64,000 bases of DNA from an uncultured Francisella sp. (GTDB lineage Bacteria; Pseudomonadota; Gammaproteobacteria; Burkholderiales; Neisseriaceae). Where the stretch lies: assembly GCA_943913655.1 (NCBI GenBank), contig CALTZA010000008.1, positions 1-64,000 of the forward strand, in the 5' to 3' direction. A program made the translations under genes and the position numbers. The notes beneath the pieces were generated by a model that searched no databases, was not told where the DNA came from, and saw only the letters and a list, made by a program, of their open reading frames with translations. Positions 37,803 to 46,949 of this stretch are shown piece by piece. The first letter of the stretch is position 1. Every line of letters starts with the position of its first letter.

Positions 37803-38597
37803 TTAATTACGAATTTGATAATGCACAAATCGGTATAACCATAGATCAAAATCTACGAGATATTGACAAAAGCAACAACCAATATAATTTATTTCTCTGA
37901 CTTGCTGATCGGTAAAAGACCTGTTCTGAGAACGGCTGGGTTGATTAGCCGCTGAATTTCGAATTCCTGACGCAGATAAAGTAACATTTCCCTGATCTTC
38001 TCTAAGATAATTGATTAGTCCATCAATACCGTTTTGTTGTACAATCTGGTTGAATTTTTGACGATAAGCAAGAACCAAACTAATTCCTCCAGCGCGCACA
38101 TTATAAATTCGATAGCCACGGCTACTTTTATAAAAAGAATAATCAATCACCGTCGACTTGTTCAAGTCATGAGAATAAGCCTTGGCATGCACAATCAGCT
38201 CTCTGCCGGAATCTACTACCTCCACTTTTTGATCAGTCACAACTTTAATATCTTTTACCTGCATTAATGCACGATAATATGCATCAATCAATTGGCCTCT
38301 AAATGCGCTGACCAAAGCCTTTTTTTGTTCCAATGTTGCTTGGCGCCAAGGAAATCCAACCGCAAGCGCGGTCATGCGATTAAAATCAAAAAGATATGAC
38401 ACTTTAGCAACAGTTTCACTTTTTAAGTGTTGACGAGCCTGTAAAGAGTTACTGCCAAGATTGCTCAATACATCACTTGTGGCATTAGTCACTGCCTGCA
38501 CAGCCTGTTCTGCAGTCTGAGGAGGGTAATCATCTGCCGATGCTGTCTCAAAAATCAAACACAATGTTAACATTAATAAGTGCTTCATGAACCGCAT
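37803..38597 (-). CDS. mlaC: phospholipid shuttle protein MlaC, with odd C-terminal tail
   Basis: 264 aa. Signal peptide (LLMLTLCLIFETASA), then the MlaC/Tgt2 periplasmic lipid-binding fold: AVQAVTNATSDVLSNL, LFDFNRMTALAVG, FRGQLIDAYYRAL, YKSSRGYRIYNVRAGGISLVLAYRQKFNQIVQQNGIDGLINYL. It carries phospholipids between the MlaA complex and MlaFED. The ATG at 38597 has AAGGAG five bases upstream. After residue about 205 there is an additional tail of some 58 residues (SRSQNRSFTDQQ, then a Cys- and aromatic-rich end) that normal MlaC lacks; it may be read-through into a decayed neighbour after a frameshift. Confidence 0.88.
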   Translation of the reverse strand: MRFMKHLLMLTLCLIFETASADDYPPQTAEQAVQAVTNATSDVLSNLGSNSLQARQHLKSETVAKVSYLFDFNRMTALAVGFPWRQATLEQKKALVSAFRGQLIDAYYRALMQVKDIKVVTDQKVEVVDSGRELIVHAKAYSHDLNKSTVIDYSFYKSSRGYRIYNVRAGGISLVLAYRQKFNQIVQQNGIDGLINYLREDQGNVTLSASGIRNSAANQPSRSQNRSFTDQQVREINYIGCCFCQYLVDFDLWLYRFVHYQIRN

Positions 38598-38732
38598 ATT
38601 GCTCCTTGTCACACAGATCATTACATTAACATTATAAGTCTATAGATTTCTATACATTCATAAAAGCTTCTATAGAGATCTTGTTTCAAGCCAAATCTTT
38701 TTTAACTATTTTACTGCAAAATTACGTTTAAT

Positions 38733-39203
38733 CTAGTTTTTAGATTGATTCATTAACCTAACTAAAACTTGATTAAGTAAGTGTTCTATTATTAATGCTG
38801 AGTTAGTAATTTTCACTTGATCACCATCATGGAGATTTTCCAAATCACCACCCTCTTGTAAATCCACGTACTGTTCCCCTAAAATCCCCATAGTTAAAAT
38901 AGAAGCTGCAGCATCTTTAGAGAAAGTGTAGCGAGGATCAATCCCCAAAACAACTTTAGCCTGATAATTTTGAGGATCTAAGGAAATTCCTTTAACCCTG
39001 CCCACTAACACTCCAGCTGAGCGAATGGGAGCACCTTCTTTCAAATCACCAATATTGGAAAAATAAGCGGTCAGCTGATAATCACGCCGGCTCAAAGAAT
39101 GGCGTGTATCTCCACCTGCGACCTTAATACATAGAAAAAAAAGCGCTAGTAAGCCCAATATAGTTAAAGCACCCACCCATAGTTCTATTGTCTTTTGTCT
39201 CAT
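38733..39203 (-). CDS. mlaD: MCE-domain lipid transport protein MlaD
   Basis: 156 aa. One N-terminal membrane helix (WVGALTILGLLALFFLCIKVAG) and a periplasmic MCE domain (residues about 40-120; YFSNIGDLKEGAPIRSAGVLVGRVKGI, GEQYVDLQEGG). Forms the hexameric ring of the MlaFEDB complex that passes phospholipids across the periplasm. Five bases downstream of mlaE. The 135-bp gap to mlaC is longer than the other gaps in this operon. Confidence 0.93.
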   Translation of the reverse strand: MRQKTIELWVGALTILGLLALFFLCIKVAGGDTRHSLSRRDYQLTAYFSNIGDLKEGAPIRSAGVLVGRVKGISLDPQNYQAKVVLGIDPRYTFSKDAAASILTMGILGEQYVDLQEGGDLENLHDGDQVKITNSALIIEHLLNQVLVRLMNQSKN

Positions 39204-39207
39204 TGTT

Positions 39208-39987
39208 TTAACCCGGAGTTAACAGTACTGTTAACATTAAATCTATCGTCAAAATGACTATCGAGGAAACCACCACCGTGTGGTTAGTTGCTTGCAGCGT
39301 CCCACTTGGAGTCGATTTAGCCTTGATTCCATTATAAACAGCAATAAGAGAGATGGCCAAAGCAAATACAACAGACTTGATGACTGAAGTTTTAATATCA
39401 AAAGAAACAGAAATCACTTTTTGCATCTGCCCCCAAAAAATAACCCTGTCTAAATCATAAAAGCCAACAGCAATTAAATAAGTGCCCCCAATAGCACACA
39501 TATTAAAAATCATAGTTAATAAAGGAAGAGAATAAACACCTGCCCAAAACCGCGATCCCAATATTCTCTCAATTGGATCAACTCCCATCACCTGCAAAGC
39601 ATTTAGCTGATCTGTGGTTTTCATCAGCGCAATTTCACTGGTGATAGCACTACCAGTACTGCTGGCAAATAAAATTGCTGCCAATACAGGTCCTATCTCT
39701 CTTAAGATAGAAATACCTACAACTGCCCCCAAGCTGCTTTCTGCATGAAAGACAAGCAAGGAGCGATAGGCCTGTAAACCTAAAATAAGTCCTAAGAAAA
39801 CGCCACATGCCATGATAATGCCAAGAGCCAATACACCAAAAAAATAGACTTCTTTGATGATTAAGCGAAAACGTAAAATATTAACAAAAAAATAACGCAA
39901 AATAATGAAAAAAAGATAGACCATTCCTCCTAATGCCTGCTGGAAAATAAGCATTTGTCTGCCTAATCTACAAATGATACTAATCAT
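39208..39987 (-). CDS. mlaE: phospholipid ABC transporter permease MlaE
   Basis: 259 aa MlaE/Ttg2B permease with about five membrane helices. Family motifs: GLQAYRSLLVFHAESSLGAVVGISILREIGPVLAAILFASSTGSAITSEIALMK (split over residues about 70-125) and QLNALQVMGVDPI. Overlaps mlaF by 4 nt. Part of the MlaFED complex that maintains outer-membrane lipid asymmetry. Confidence 0.94.
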   Translation of the reverse strand: MISIICRLGRQMLIFQQALGGMVYLFFIILRYFFVNILRFRLIIKEVYFFGVLALGIIMACGVFLGLILGLQAYRSLLVFHAESSLGAVVGISILREIGPVLAAILFASSTGSAITSEIALMKTTDQLNALQVMGVDPIERILGSRFWAGVYSLPLLTMIFNMCAIGGTYLIAVGFYDLDRVIFWGQMQKVISVSFDIKTSVIKSVVFALAISLIAVYNGIKAKSTPSGTLQATNHTVVVSSIVILTIDLMLTVLLTPG

Positions 39988-40721
39988 TGTGCTGCCTCTA
40001 AAAATTCCATCACGGCAGGAGTGTCACAGCCGTGTATTTCATGTGGAGTACCGCAAAAAATAATGCGTTTATCTTCCAATAAAATCACTTGATTTGAGAT
40101 TCTTAACGACTGTCTTATCTCATGGGTAACCATCAAAGAAGTAGTTTGAATCCGCTGCTGTACAGTAAATATTAATTCAGCAATTTTTTTCAAAGTAATC
40201 GGATCCAAGCCGGAAAAAGGCTCATCATAAAGTACGAGCCGAGGACGCAACACAATTGCGCGAGCTAAAGCCACTCGTTTGATCATTCCTCCAGAGAGCT
40301 CAATGGGCATGGCATCACCATTATGAGCAAGACCAACCTGCTCTAATTGTTCATAGACAGTGCTATCAATTTCTTCTCTGCTCAATTGTGTATATTCGTG
40401 CAGCATAAAAGCCACGTTTTCTTTTACTGTTAAGTCAGTAAAAAGTGCTCCTTGCTGAAAAACATATCCCATGTTTAGCCGATAATCATGCCATTGTTTT
40501 TGATTGAAATAATTTAAAGAACATCCATTGACAATAATGCGACCGTTTGTTGGTTGTAATATGCCTGCAATTAATTTCAATAATGTGGTTTTACCACTGC
40601 CAGAGCGACCAACAATAGAAACAAAACTTCCTTCCTCGATAGTAAAACTGAGTTTATCTAAGATCAATTTTTCTCCATAAGCGAAAGAAACCTCTTCAAA
40701 ACTGATTAAATTTCTTTTCAT
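39984..40721 (-). CDS. mlaF: phospholipid ABC transporter ATPase MlaF
   Basis: 245 aa ABC ATPase. Walker A GRSGSGKTTLLK near residue 38, Q-loop YVFQQGALFTDLTVKENV, signature LSGGMIKRVALARAI near 142 (Met-Ile after SGG is usual for this family), Walker B RLVLYDEPFSGLDP near 163, and the switch His in VTHE. Energises MlaE. Overlaps pdxA by 4 nt upstream and mlaE by 4 nt downstream. Confidence 0.94.
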   Translation of the reverse strand: MKRNLISFEEVSFAYGEKLILDKLSFTIEEGSFVSIVGRSGSGKTTLLKLIAGILQPTNGRIIVNGCSLNYFNQKQWHDYRLNMGYVFQQGALFTDLTVKENVAFMLHEYTQLSREEIDSTVYEQLEQVGLAHNGDAMPIELSGGMIKRVALARAIVLRPRLVLYDEPFSGLDPITLKKIAELIFTVQQRIQTTSLMVTHEIRQSLRISNQVILLEDKRIIFCGTPHEIHGCDTPAVMEFLEAAQ

Positions 40722-41683
40722 ACTGTCCCCACCAGTTTTGTCGCTAAATTAATGGCCGCCTGCAAATTCTGAGAATCTGCCCTACCTTGGCCTGCAAGTG
40801 ACAAAGCAGTACCATGATCCACAGAAGTTCTCACAAAAGGCAAACCCAAAGTCACATTAACCGCCTGAGAAAAAGAAGTATATTTTACCACTGGTAATAG
40901 CTGATCGTGGTACATCGATAAGATAGCATCATAACCAGACTCAAATAATATGGTATCAGCCGAATAAGGCCCCACAGTATTAATACCCTCTTGCTCTAAA
41001 GAAGACATTGCTGGAAGCAATATCTGCTCTTCCTCCTTACCCAGATATCCTCCTTCTCCAGCATGAGGATTAAGCCCTGCTAAAGCAATGCATGGTGACT
41101 TAATCCGCCACCAAAACTGTAAAGCAGTATGTACAATACGTACGGTTTGCATTACCAAATTTTGTGTCAGGACAACGGGAACCTTGGCAAGTGGTAAATG
41201 AGTGGTCAACAAGGTCACAATCTTGAAATGTGGCGCAACAAAAGCCATGACCACATTCTTGACCCCACACCAGTCACGTAAATATTCAGTATGTCCGCTA
41301 AAAGGATATCCTGCTTGATTAATGACTTCTTTATGAACTGGAGCAGTAACCAAACCACAGTACTGCCCTGTATTAATACCAGCTAAGGCATTGTCTAATA
41401 GCTGCAATACATAAGCTGCATTGGCTTTATTCAATTTTCCCGCTTTTACTGGAGCAGCGGTTGCCAGATGACGCAAAGTCAACCCTTTGATCTTACCTTG
41501 CTGTACAAGCTCATAATCAGCTTCATAGCCAAGCTGCTTGGCTCTAGCTGCCAATAAATCTGTATCAACTAATATTTCTATAGGGTGAGAAGGAGGAGAG
41601 CGCAAAAGGGCAAGACAAATGTCTGGGCCGATACCCGCAGGTTCCCCACTAGTTACTGCCAAAGGCAACAAGGGTTGAGACAT
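40718..41683 (-). CDS. pdxA: 4-hydroxythreonine-4-phosphate dehydrogenase
   Basis: 321 aa. NAD-dependent oxidation in pyridoxal phosphate synthesis. Motifs: AVTSGEPAGIGPDI at the start, APVHKEVINQAG near 123, GHTEYLRDWCGV near 137 (zinc His), GLNPHAGEGGYLG near 205 and SMYHDQLLPVVK near 258 (further metal His). Lies between surA and mlaF; the surA-pdxA pair is conserved widely. Confidence 0.95.
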   Translation of the reverse strand: MSQPLLPLAVTSGEPAGIGPDICLALLRSPPSHPIEILVDTDLLAARAKQLGYEADYELVQQGKIKGLTLRHLATAAPVKAGKLNKANAAYVLQLLDNALAGINTGQYCGLVTAPVHKEVINQAGYPFSGHTEYLRDWCGVKNVVMAFVAPHFKIVTLLTTHLPLAKVPVVLTQNLVMQTVRIVHTALQFWWRIKSPCIALAGLNPHAGEGGYLGKEEEQILLPAMSSLEQEGINTVGPYSADTILFESGYDAILSMYHDQLLPVVKYTSFSQAVNVTLGLPFVRTSVDHGTALSLAGQGRADSQNLQAAINLATKLVGTV

Positions 41684-41695
41684 GCAATTGTAAAT

Positions 41696-42331
41696 TTAAT
41701 ATGGCTTTTTTCTATACTCAATCAATGCCGCTTTTTGCATCTCTTGCAAAATAGACCCCAAAAGTTGCTGATTTTTCGCTTGTATAATATATTGTTTTGC
41801 CTGAGCCACATTTTGTTGATTTGCTTGCATATGATTTTGCTCAAGCAATTGTTGTATTTCTTGATCACTGACATTTGGGCCACCCCCACTGACACTTTTG
41901 ACTAAATGAGTGACCATCAAGTTATCTCTTATAGTCTTTCTCAAAAGCGCTTTAGAGACACCTTCTTTTTCAATCTGTTGATAAAAACGTGCAACATCCA
42001 TGTTTTTTTCCTTGGCTAATTTGCTAATCTCTTGATCAATGTCTTCTTCTGATACTTTAATTTTAATGTTTTCTGCCGCTTGTTTGAGTAAGCGCTCTTG
42101 AATTAGATTGCCGATAGCCATTTTTTCAATGTCCATAGCGGAAACCTTACCTGCCTCATTTTTAGGTAGGCTTCTTGCGATTCTGGTGCTAATGTCTTCA
42201 ATATCGCGCTGTGTGATCACATCATTATTCACCACTACGACAATGCGATCTACCCATTGAACGGGATTAGCTGTCATCATACTCAAACTTAATCCGATAA
42301 TAACTGCGCTAATTGATTTATTGAATTTCAT
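41696..42331 (-). CDS. surA: SurA-like chaperone lacking the parvulin domain
   Basis: 211 aa, against about 315 in Neisseria (one isomerase domain) and 428 in E. coli (two). Signal peptide, then the SurA N-terminal chaperone domain (VDRIVVVVNNDVITQRDIED, LIQERLLKQAAENIKIKVSEEDID, SKALLRKTIRDNLMV). At VSDQEIQQLLEQN, where the parvulin domain should begin, the sequence goes straight into a final helix ending LLGSILQEMQKAALIEYRKKP, which matches the normal SurA C-terminus (AYVEYR). So the isomerase domain is cleanly missing and the frame is intact. It should still act as an outer-membrane-protein chaperone. Overlaps lptD by 14 nt. Confidence 0.9.
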   Translation of the reverse strand: MKFNKSISAVIIGLSLSMMTANPVQWVDRIVVVVNNDVITQRDIEDISTRIARSLPKNEAGKVSAMDIEKMAIGNLIQERLLKQAAENIKIKVSEEDIDQEISKLAKEKNMDVARFYQQIEKEGVSKALLRKTIRDNLMVTHLVKSVSGGGPNVSDQEIQQLLEQNHMQANQQNVAQAKQYIIQAKNQQLLGSILQEMQKAALIEYRKKPY

Positions 42332-44693
42332 ATTTCCTTAACCTCTCTTGTATTGGATAATAACCTGGCACAATTTCTGTTAATTCCCGTATGGCCCGAT
42401 TGGTCCCTACGCTGCCAAAACCTCTAAAATTAAACTGTACAAAGAAACCCTTGCGTCGTTTATTATAATCGGTAAGATAAGCTTCACCCATAATGCCCAC
42501 ACCCCAGCAACGACAAGGACTGATATATTCCAAGTCCAAGTGCTCATCCAAAGCTTTGTGTTCCGAAAGTGAATAATCATAGCGTGCAGCAATCGAATAG
42601 TTGCGTCCAATTGGCCACTGAAATGACAAATCAAAATCCTGAGACGCTTTTTTATTAACCTTAGAAACATCGTTATGATGATCATCGTAACGATATCTGA
42701 TATTAAGCACACGGCCCAATTCCGGCTGATAGCTCAGGTCTAAGGCATACCAGTTATGCTTCGGGTAGTCATCATGATAGTACTCAGCTTGAAAGTCGAT
42801 TCTATCAGTAATCTTCCCCTCAGAAAACAAGACAGTATCTGGCTTGCGATATCTACTGTGACCACCTTTTGCCTTACTTTCTTCTTCTTTATCTCGTCCC
42901 AAGTGGATGCGTTGAGCAAATCCCATATGTAAACGCTGTTGCCCCGTTACCCTATCATAAATTCTGGACGTAAGCCCATAAACTAGATCATTTGCCTGAT
43001 TAATTTTATCTTGTCCAGTAAAGCGATTTTCTCTAAATAATCCGGAAAAAAGCTGGCTAGATTTCTCACTATCAAAACTAGGTAAACTCAGTTGGTTTCG
43101 GTATGGAATATAGACATAAAAAAACCGAGGCTCCAGTGTTTGTCGATAAACTCGGTCCTTAAATGCCACATCGCGCTCTAAAAATAATCCGCTATCAACA
43201 CTTGCAATAGGCACTACGCGAGAGTAATGGCGCTTGGGCAAAATCAATCGATCGCCTTGCTCATCAACATGCCAATAATGATCAAGAGCATAATGGCTAA
43301 GGTGCACGCCTAAGCGAGGCCTGATATAAGCATAGCGAGAAGCGAAATTCCAGGTTACACTAGGATAAAAAAAGCTTCTTATTCCAGTTTGTTGATAAGG
43401 ATGCTTAAAATTACTGATGCCACCTTCTACGTTCACATTCACCTGATTAGCAAATAAGCGAAACCAACGCAAACGTAGTTCTGGTTCTAGTCGATACGCT
43501 TCCTCAATAAAAGGGGCATTATCACTATTATGTAAAATTTGGTCGTGTTGCCAATGCAAGCTCAATGATAATGGACCCCCGGCAATTTCCTTTTGATACA
43601 TCAACCAAGTTTCACGCTTTAAGTTATTTTGCTGGGAAGAGCTAACACCGCCATGGTAATCGCGGTAATAATCATTGTCGGAAACTTGATGAAAGTTCAC
43701 TTCCCATCTTAAATGAGGGAGAATAGATTGATGATGAAAAAAATCCAAATAATAACGATGCCTTGGTAAATGGTCATGTCGATTTTTTTTATCTTCAAAA
43801 AAATAACCGCTTGATAATTTTCCTGATAATGTCGGCAAAAGATAGCGAAACTCACCTTCTAGCGCTAGACCATTGCGACTATAGTAATGTGGTGTTAAAG
43901 TAACATCATAATTAGGTGCAAGATTCAAATAATATGGTATGGCCAATTGCAAACCATTAGTTGAATTAAAACCAATAATTGGCAAAAGAAAACCACTTTT
44001 GCGCCTACCATCTAAAGGAAAATCGAGCCAGGGGATATAAAAAACAGGAACGCCCTTAAATATAAAACGTGCATGTTTGGCTACACCCACCTGCTTATCT
44101 TGTTTAAGATCAATCTGTTTGGCCTCAATATACCAGCTATCATCACCTTGATCACAGGTGTTAGCCCGCACATTTCTAAATTGATATCGCCTAGGACTTT
44201 CAATCAACAAGCTCTCACCCTCTGCTTGAAAAGGAATGGTACTATAAGCACGTATATAAGAAAAATCTCGCAAAAATCCGTTACGACTAGCTAGGTAATA
44301 AGACAATGAACGAGCACTTAATTTCCCTTGCTTACTTTGCAGTTTTATCCCTTGAGAGGCACTAAGCAAACCATTTTGATAAATCAGTTGATCGGCATTG
44401 ATGATTAAATCATCTTGTTCCCAAATTACATTATTTTCAAATAATGCACTTGCACCCACGATACCTTCGATACGTTTATCTGCTGTAACACGTATACCAG
44501 GTTTTTCTGGTACCGCTGCACCGCTTGTTTTGACTTCTCCCACTGCCTGAAAGTGTCGGCCGCTGTTTGTGCATGCATGTGAGACTTTGGCATGATCCAC
44601 TTTTTGCTGCCCTGCTGCAGCCATTATCAACTCGTCCATTCCCAAAGCCAGCAGCGGAAAAAATAACCACCACCTTGATTTTGGTTTCAGCAA
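42318..44693 (-). CDS. lptD: LPS assembly protein LptD
   Basis: 791 aa outer-membrane beta barrel that inserts LPS at the cell surface with LptE. Signal peptide, N-terminal OstA-like periplasmic domain (residues about 60-190; EGIVGASALFENNVIWEQDDLIINAD), then the barrel with VFYIPWLDFPLDGRRKSGFLLPIIGFNSTNGLQLAIPYY (split) near 215-250. C-terminal CRCWG near 720 holds two cysteines and Cys near 180 (ANTCDQ) gives the partner for the interdomain disulfide. Final NFRGFGSVG as in the family. First gene of lptD-surA-pdxA-mlaFEDC. Confidence 0.95.
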   Translation of the reverse strand: MLKPKSRWWLFFPLLALGMDELIMAAAGQQKVDHAKVSHACTNSGRHFQAVGEVKTSGAAVPEKPGIRVTADKRIEGIVGASALFENNVIWEQDDLIINADQLIYQNGLLSASQGIKLQSKQGKLSARSLSYYLASRNGFLRDFSYIRAYSTIPFQAEGESLLIESPRRYQFRNVRANTCDQGDDSWYIEAKQIDLKQDKQVGVAKHARFIFKGVPVFYIPWLDFPLDGRRKSGFLLPIIGFNSTNGLQLAIPYYLNLAPNYDVTLTPHYYSRNGLALEGEFRYLLPTLSGKLSSGYFFEDKKNRHDHLPRHRYYLDFFHHQSILPHLRWEVNFHQVSDNDYYRDYHGGVSSSQQNNLKRETWLMYQKEIAGGPLSLSLHWQHDQILHNSDNAPFIEEAYRLEPELRLRWFRLFANQVNVNVEGGISNFKHPYQQTGIRSFFYPSVTWNFASRYAYIRPRLGVHLSHYALDHYWHVDEQGDRLILPKRHYSRVVPIASVDSGLFLERDVAFKDRVYRQTLEPRFFYVYIPYRNQLSLPSFDSEKSSQLFSGLFRENRFTGQDKINQANDLVYGLTSRIYDRVTGQQRLHMGFAQRIHLGRDKEEESKAKGGHSRYRKPDTVLFSEGKITDRIDFQAEYYHDDYPKHNWYALDLSYQPELGRVLNIRYRYDDHHNDVSKVNKKASQDFDLSFQWPIGRNYSIAARYDYSLSEHKALDEHLDLEYISPCRCWGVGIMGEAYLTDYNKRRKGFFVQFNFRGFGSVGTNRAIRELTEIVPGYYPIQERLRKYEIQ

Positions 44694-44879
44694 AATTATC
44701 CCTCTTACTTAAGAATGCACTAGAATGAGCGATCATTCTAACCCGAAACGGCATAAAACGGTATGAGTAAGAAAAAAAATTAGCAATATGGTCGGCTTTG
44801 CCTTATCTACAACAGATACAATCAATTCATTTTGCTACACAAGATGCTAAGCACACCAATATTGCCGTCTTCAGTTAGA
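44694..44879. other. spacer upstream of lptD
   Basis: About 190 bp between lptD and the divergent amgK remnant. It should hold the promoter of the lptD operon, but I saw no clear hexamers. Part of it may be the unrecognisable 5' end of the amgK pseudogene. Confidence 0.3.
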
Positions 44880-45475
44880 ATAGTCGAACATATATCGTGA
44901 TGCAAACGCAGGCTCAACGTATCTTACCCTATCTTAAGGTATAAGATATTTTTCAAGCGGTTCACGTCTCTATTATTTATCAGGTTAACCAACAAGAAAG
45001 TTTTATGGTACTACAAGACTTTGGCGATAATACCTTTATTCACCTGATGCAATGCAACCCTGAACCAAGTTCTTATACAAGCCTGCTGTTAAAAGGTGTA
45101 TAGATACACTCATCTAACTACAAAATTCTTCGCAAGAGAGACCAGCTTCCCCCTTACCAGGATGCTTTACGGGAAGAAGAAATGGACCTCTCTGTTAACC
45201 GGTGTCTTTCCTACTATCTCAAACGTTCTTCTCTTTCATTGAGCAAAACAGCAAGTATGGCATACTTCAAGGGGCTGATTATTCAGTAAATTGCTCAAAC
45301 ATCACAGGTGTATGTTCAAAAAGCAAAGCAAGCGGGATTGCCAGTGGATCATTCTTTGTTTTATTGACTATTTAAAGAAAACCGTCAACGTTACAGCAAA
45401 CTGCATGGCTTGTATCCGTTGCTGCTAACATTAGAAAAAACTGACAGCAACCAGCCTAAAAGAGATTCTCATTAA
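44880..45475 (+). pseudogene. amgK: amgK-like sugar kinase pseudogene
   Basis: Plus-strand pieces align in order with AmgK (anomeric MurNAc/GlcNAc kinase of the MurU peptidoglycan-recycling route): YIVMQTQAQRILPYLKV, then FMVLQDFGDNTFI (family FMVLADLGNTTFL), LPPYQDALREEEMDL (LPEYDRETMLREINLFPEW), KAKQAGLPVDHSLF (KARAAGLPVPEAFD) and RQRYSKLHGLYPLLLTLE (SRRYAELAPLYALLVEL). Stops, frameshifts and an internal deletion removing the His-Asp catalytic centre leave it inactive. The gene is divergent from lptD, its place in Neisseria. No murU follows. Confidence 0.85.
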
Positions 45476-46938
45476 GGCGAAGAGCGTAAAGCTTGTATAT
45501 TATTCTTTAGCTTTGTAGCAGGTTGGGGGGAACTTTCACGCCAGCCACCGCCTAATGCTTGATACAGATTGACCATCGCATGTAGACCTTCTAACTGGTT
45601 GCGTATCAGCTCTTCCTTAGCTTTAAGTTGTTCTATTTCATTCATTAATACTTCATCATAAGTAATTTCACTATAGTGAAATAGTTTACGGCTATCCCTC
45701 ACACGTTTACCAAGTGCCTGATTAGCTTTCTTAAGAAAAGCAACATTTTTATCATAAGCAGTACACAGGTGGTAACTACTATCAACTTCACGCAATGCAT
45801 TTAATAAAGTTTGATTGTATTCCTCAATAGCTCCTTTGACCTGAGAATCGACAATCTTAACTCGATCAATCAGCTGATGATAACCAGGGAAAATAGGAAG
45901 TTGTACCCCAATATCATATAAAGGTCCTTTTAATAGCCCCTTTAGCAAAGAACCAATAGTGATTTTGCCGTCTAACAACATAAAATTAATAGTAAACTTT
46001 GGCAATAAATCTGATCTAGCAGATTTAGCATTTTCTAACAAAGACTGAATAAAACGCTCTTTAGCCAATAAATCTGGGCGACGATACAGCAAATCTCCTG
46101 GATGAAAGCCTGTGGGCAAAGCAGGTCTATGATTGAACGTCTGCAAGCGATAAGGTACATGAAAACCTTGAGGAACTTGTCCGATCAATACTGCCATATT
46201 TTTATCAATATCATCAAGCTTCGCATCTAATAACGGGCGCTCAGATTGCAATTGCGCGATCTTAGCCTTGATCTGGCTGATTTTATTAATGCTAGTTTGA
46301 CCTGCTTCAAAGCGTTTTTGCATATAAAAAAGTAATTGCTGCAATATTAATAAAACCTTATCGCTGATCTCTTTTTGATAATTTGTAGCAATTCCATCAA
46401 AATAATTTTGAGCAATTTTGCCAGCTAACACCATTTGATTAGCATACAGCATTTCTTGTGCGCTTAACATTTCATAATAAGCAGATTTAGTTTTAAAATG
46501 ATTGCCCAAAAAATCAAGAGACCACTGTCCCGCTATTTCTACATGCCGCAAACGGGGATGAGGAAAAGATTCATCATTCTCACCAATTAAAGGCAATTCT
46601 GAGAGTGTAAAATCACTATTCAGCCAGCCGCGTTTGCCCATAAGTCCTGTCATCGGCCATAAATTATCTCGAGTAATGCGATGAAATGCATTAGCCATGT
46701 TAATACGCTCTTGTATCACCTGCACAGAGTGACTATGTGTTAATCCTTCTGTGACCAGTTGGCTTAACACCGGGTCATGCCATTGGTCCCACCAATGGGT
46801 CAGATCCACATGATAAGATGGTAAATCGTTGGTATTATCAAACTCACTTGGCAAATTCAAAGGTGCTTTTTGTGGCAAAGGCAAGGTATGACATGCAGAA
46901 AGGGTCAGCAGTATGGCAAGATATTGATACAGTTTCAT
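45472..46938 (-). CDS. TolC/NodT-family outer membrane efflux lipoprotein
   Basis: 488 aa. Signal sequence with lipobox LTLSAC-H, so acylated at about Cys16. Two repeated helical hairpin regions of the outer-membrane factor family (HSVQVIQERINMANAFHRITRDNLWP near 80; YRRPDLLAKERFIQSLLENAKSARSDLLPKFTINF near 290, here split). Serves as the outer-membrane channel for the ABC export genes upstream. The ATG at 46938 follows GAGG and sits 11 bp past the stop of the permease gene, so it is the last gene of that operon. Confidence 0.9.
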   Translation of the reverse strand: MKLYQYLAILLTLSACHTLPLPQKAPLNLPSEFDNTNDLPSYHVDLTHWWDQWHDPVLSQLVTEGLTHSHSVQVIQERINMANAFHRITRDNLWPMTGLMGKRGWLNSDFTLSELPLIGENDESFPHPRLRHVEIAGQWSLDFLGNHFKTKSAYYEMLSAQEMLYANQMVLAGKIAQNYFDGIATNYQKEISDKVLLILQQLLFYMQKRFEAGQTSINKISQIKAKIAQLQSERPLLDAKLDDIDKNMAVLIGQVPQGFHVPYRLQTFNHRPALPTGFHPGDLLYRRPDLLAKERFIQSLLENAKSARSDLLPKFTINFMLLDGKITIGSLLKGLLKGPLYDIGVQLPIFPGYHQLIDRVKIVDSQVKGAIEEYNQTLLNALREVDSSYHLCTAYDKNVAFLKKANQALGKRVRDSRKLFHYSEITYDEVLMNEIEQLKAKEELIRNQLEGLHAMVNLYQALGGGWRESSPQPATKLKNNIQALRSSP

Positions 46939-46949
46939 GTAAATCCTCA

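Noticed and set aside
37556..37849. 97-aa minus-strand frame overlapping the mlaC end as an mlaB gene
   Set aside because: No STAS-domain pattern is visible and it overlaps mlaC out of frame; kept only as a possible remnant.
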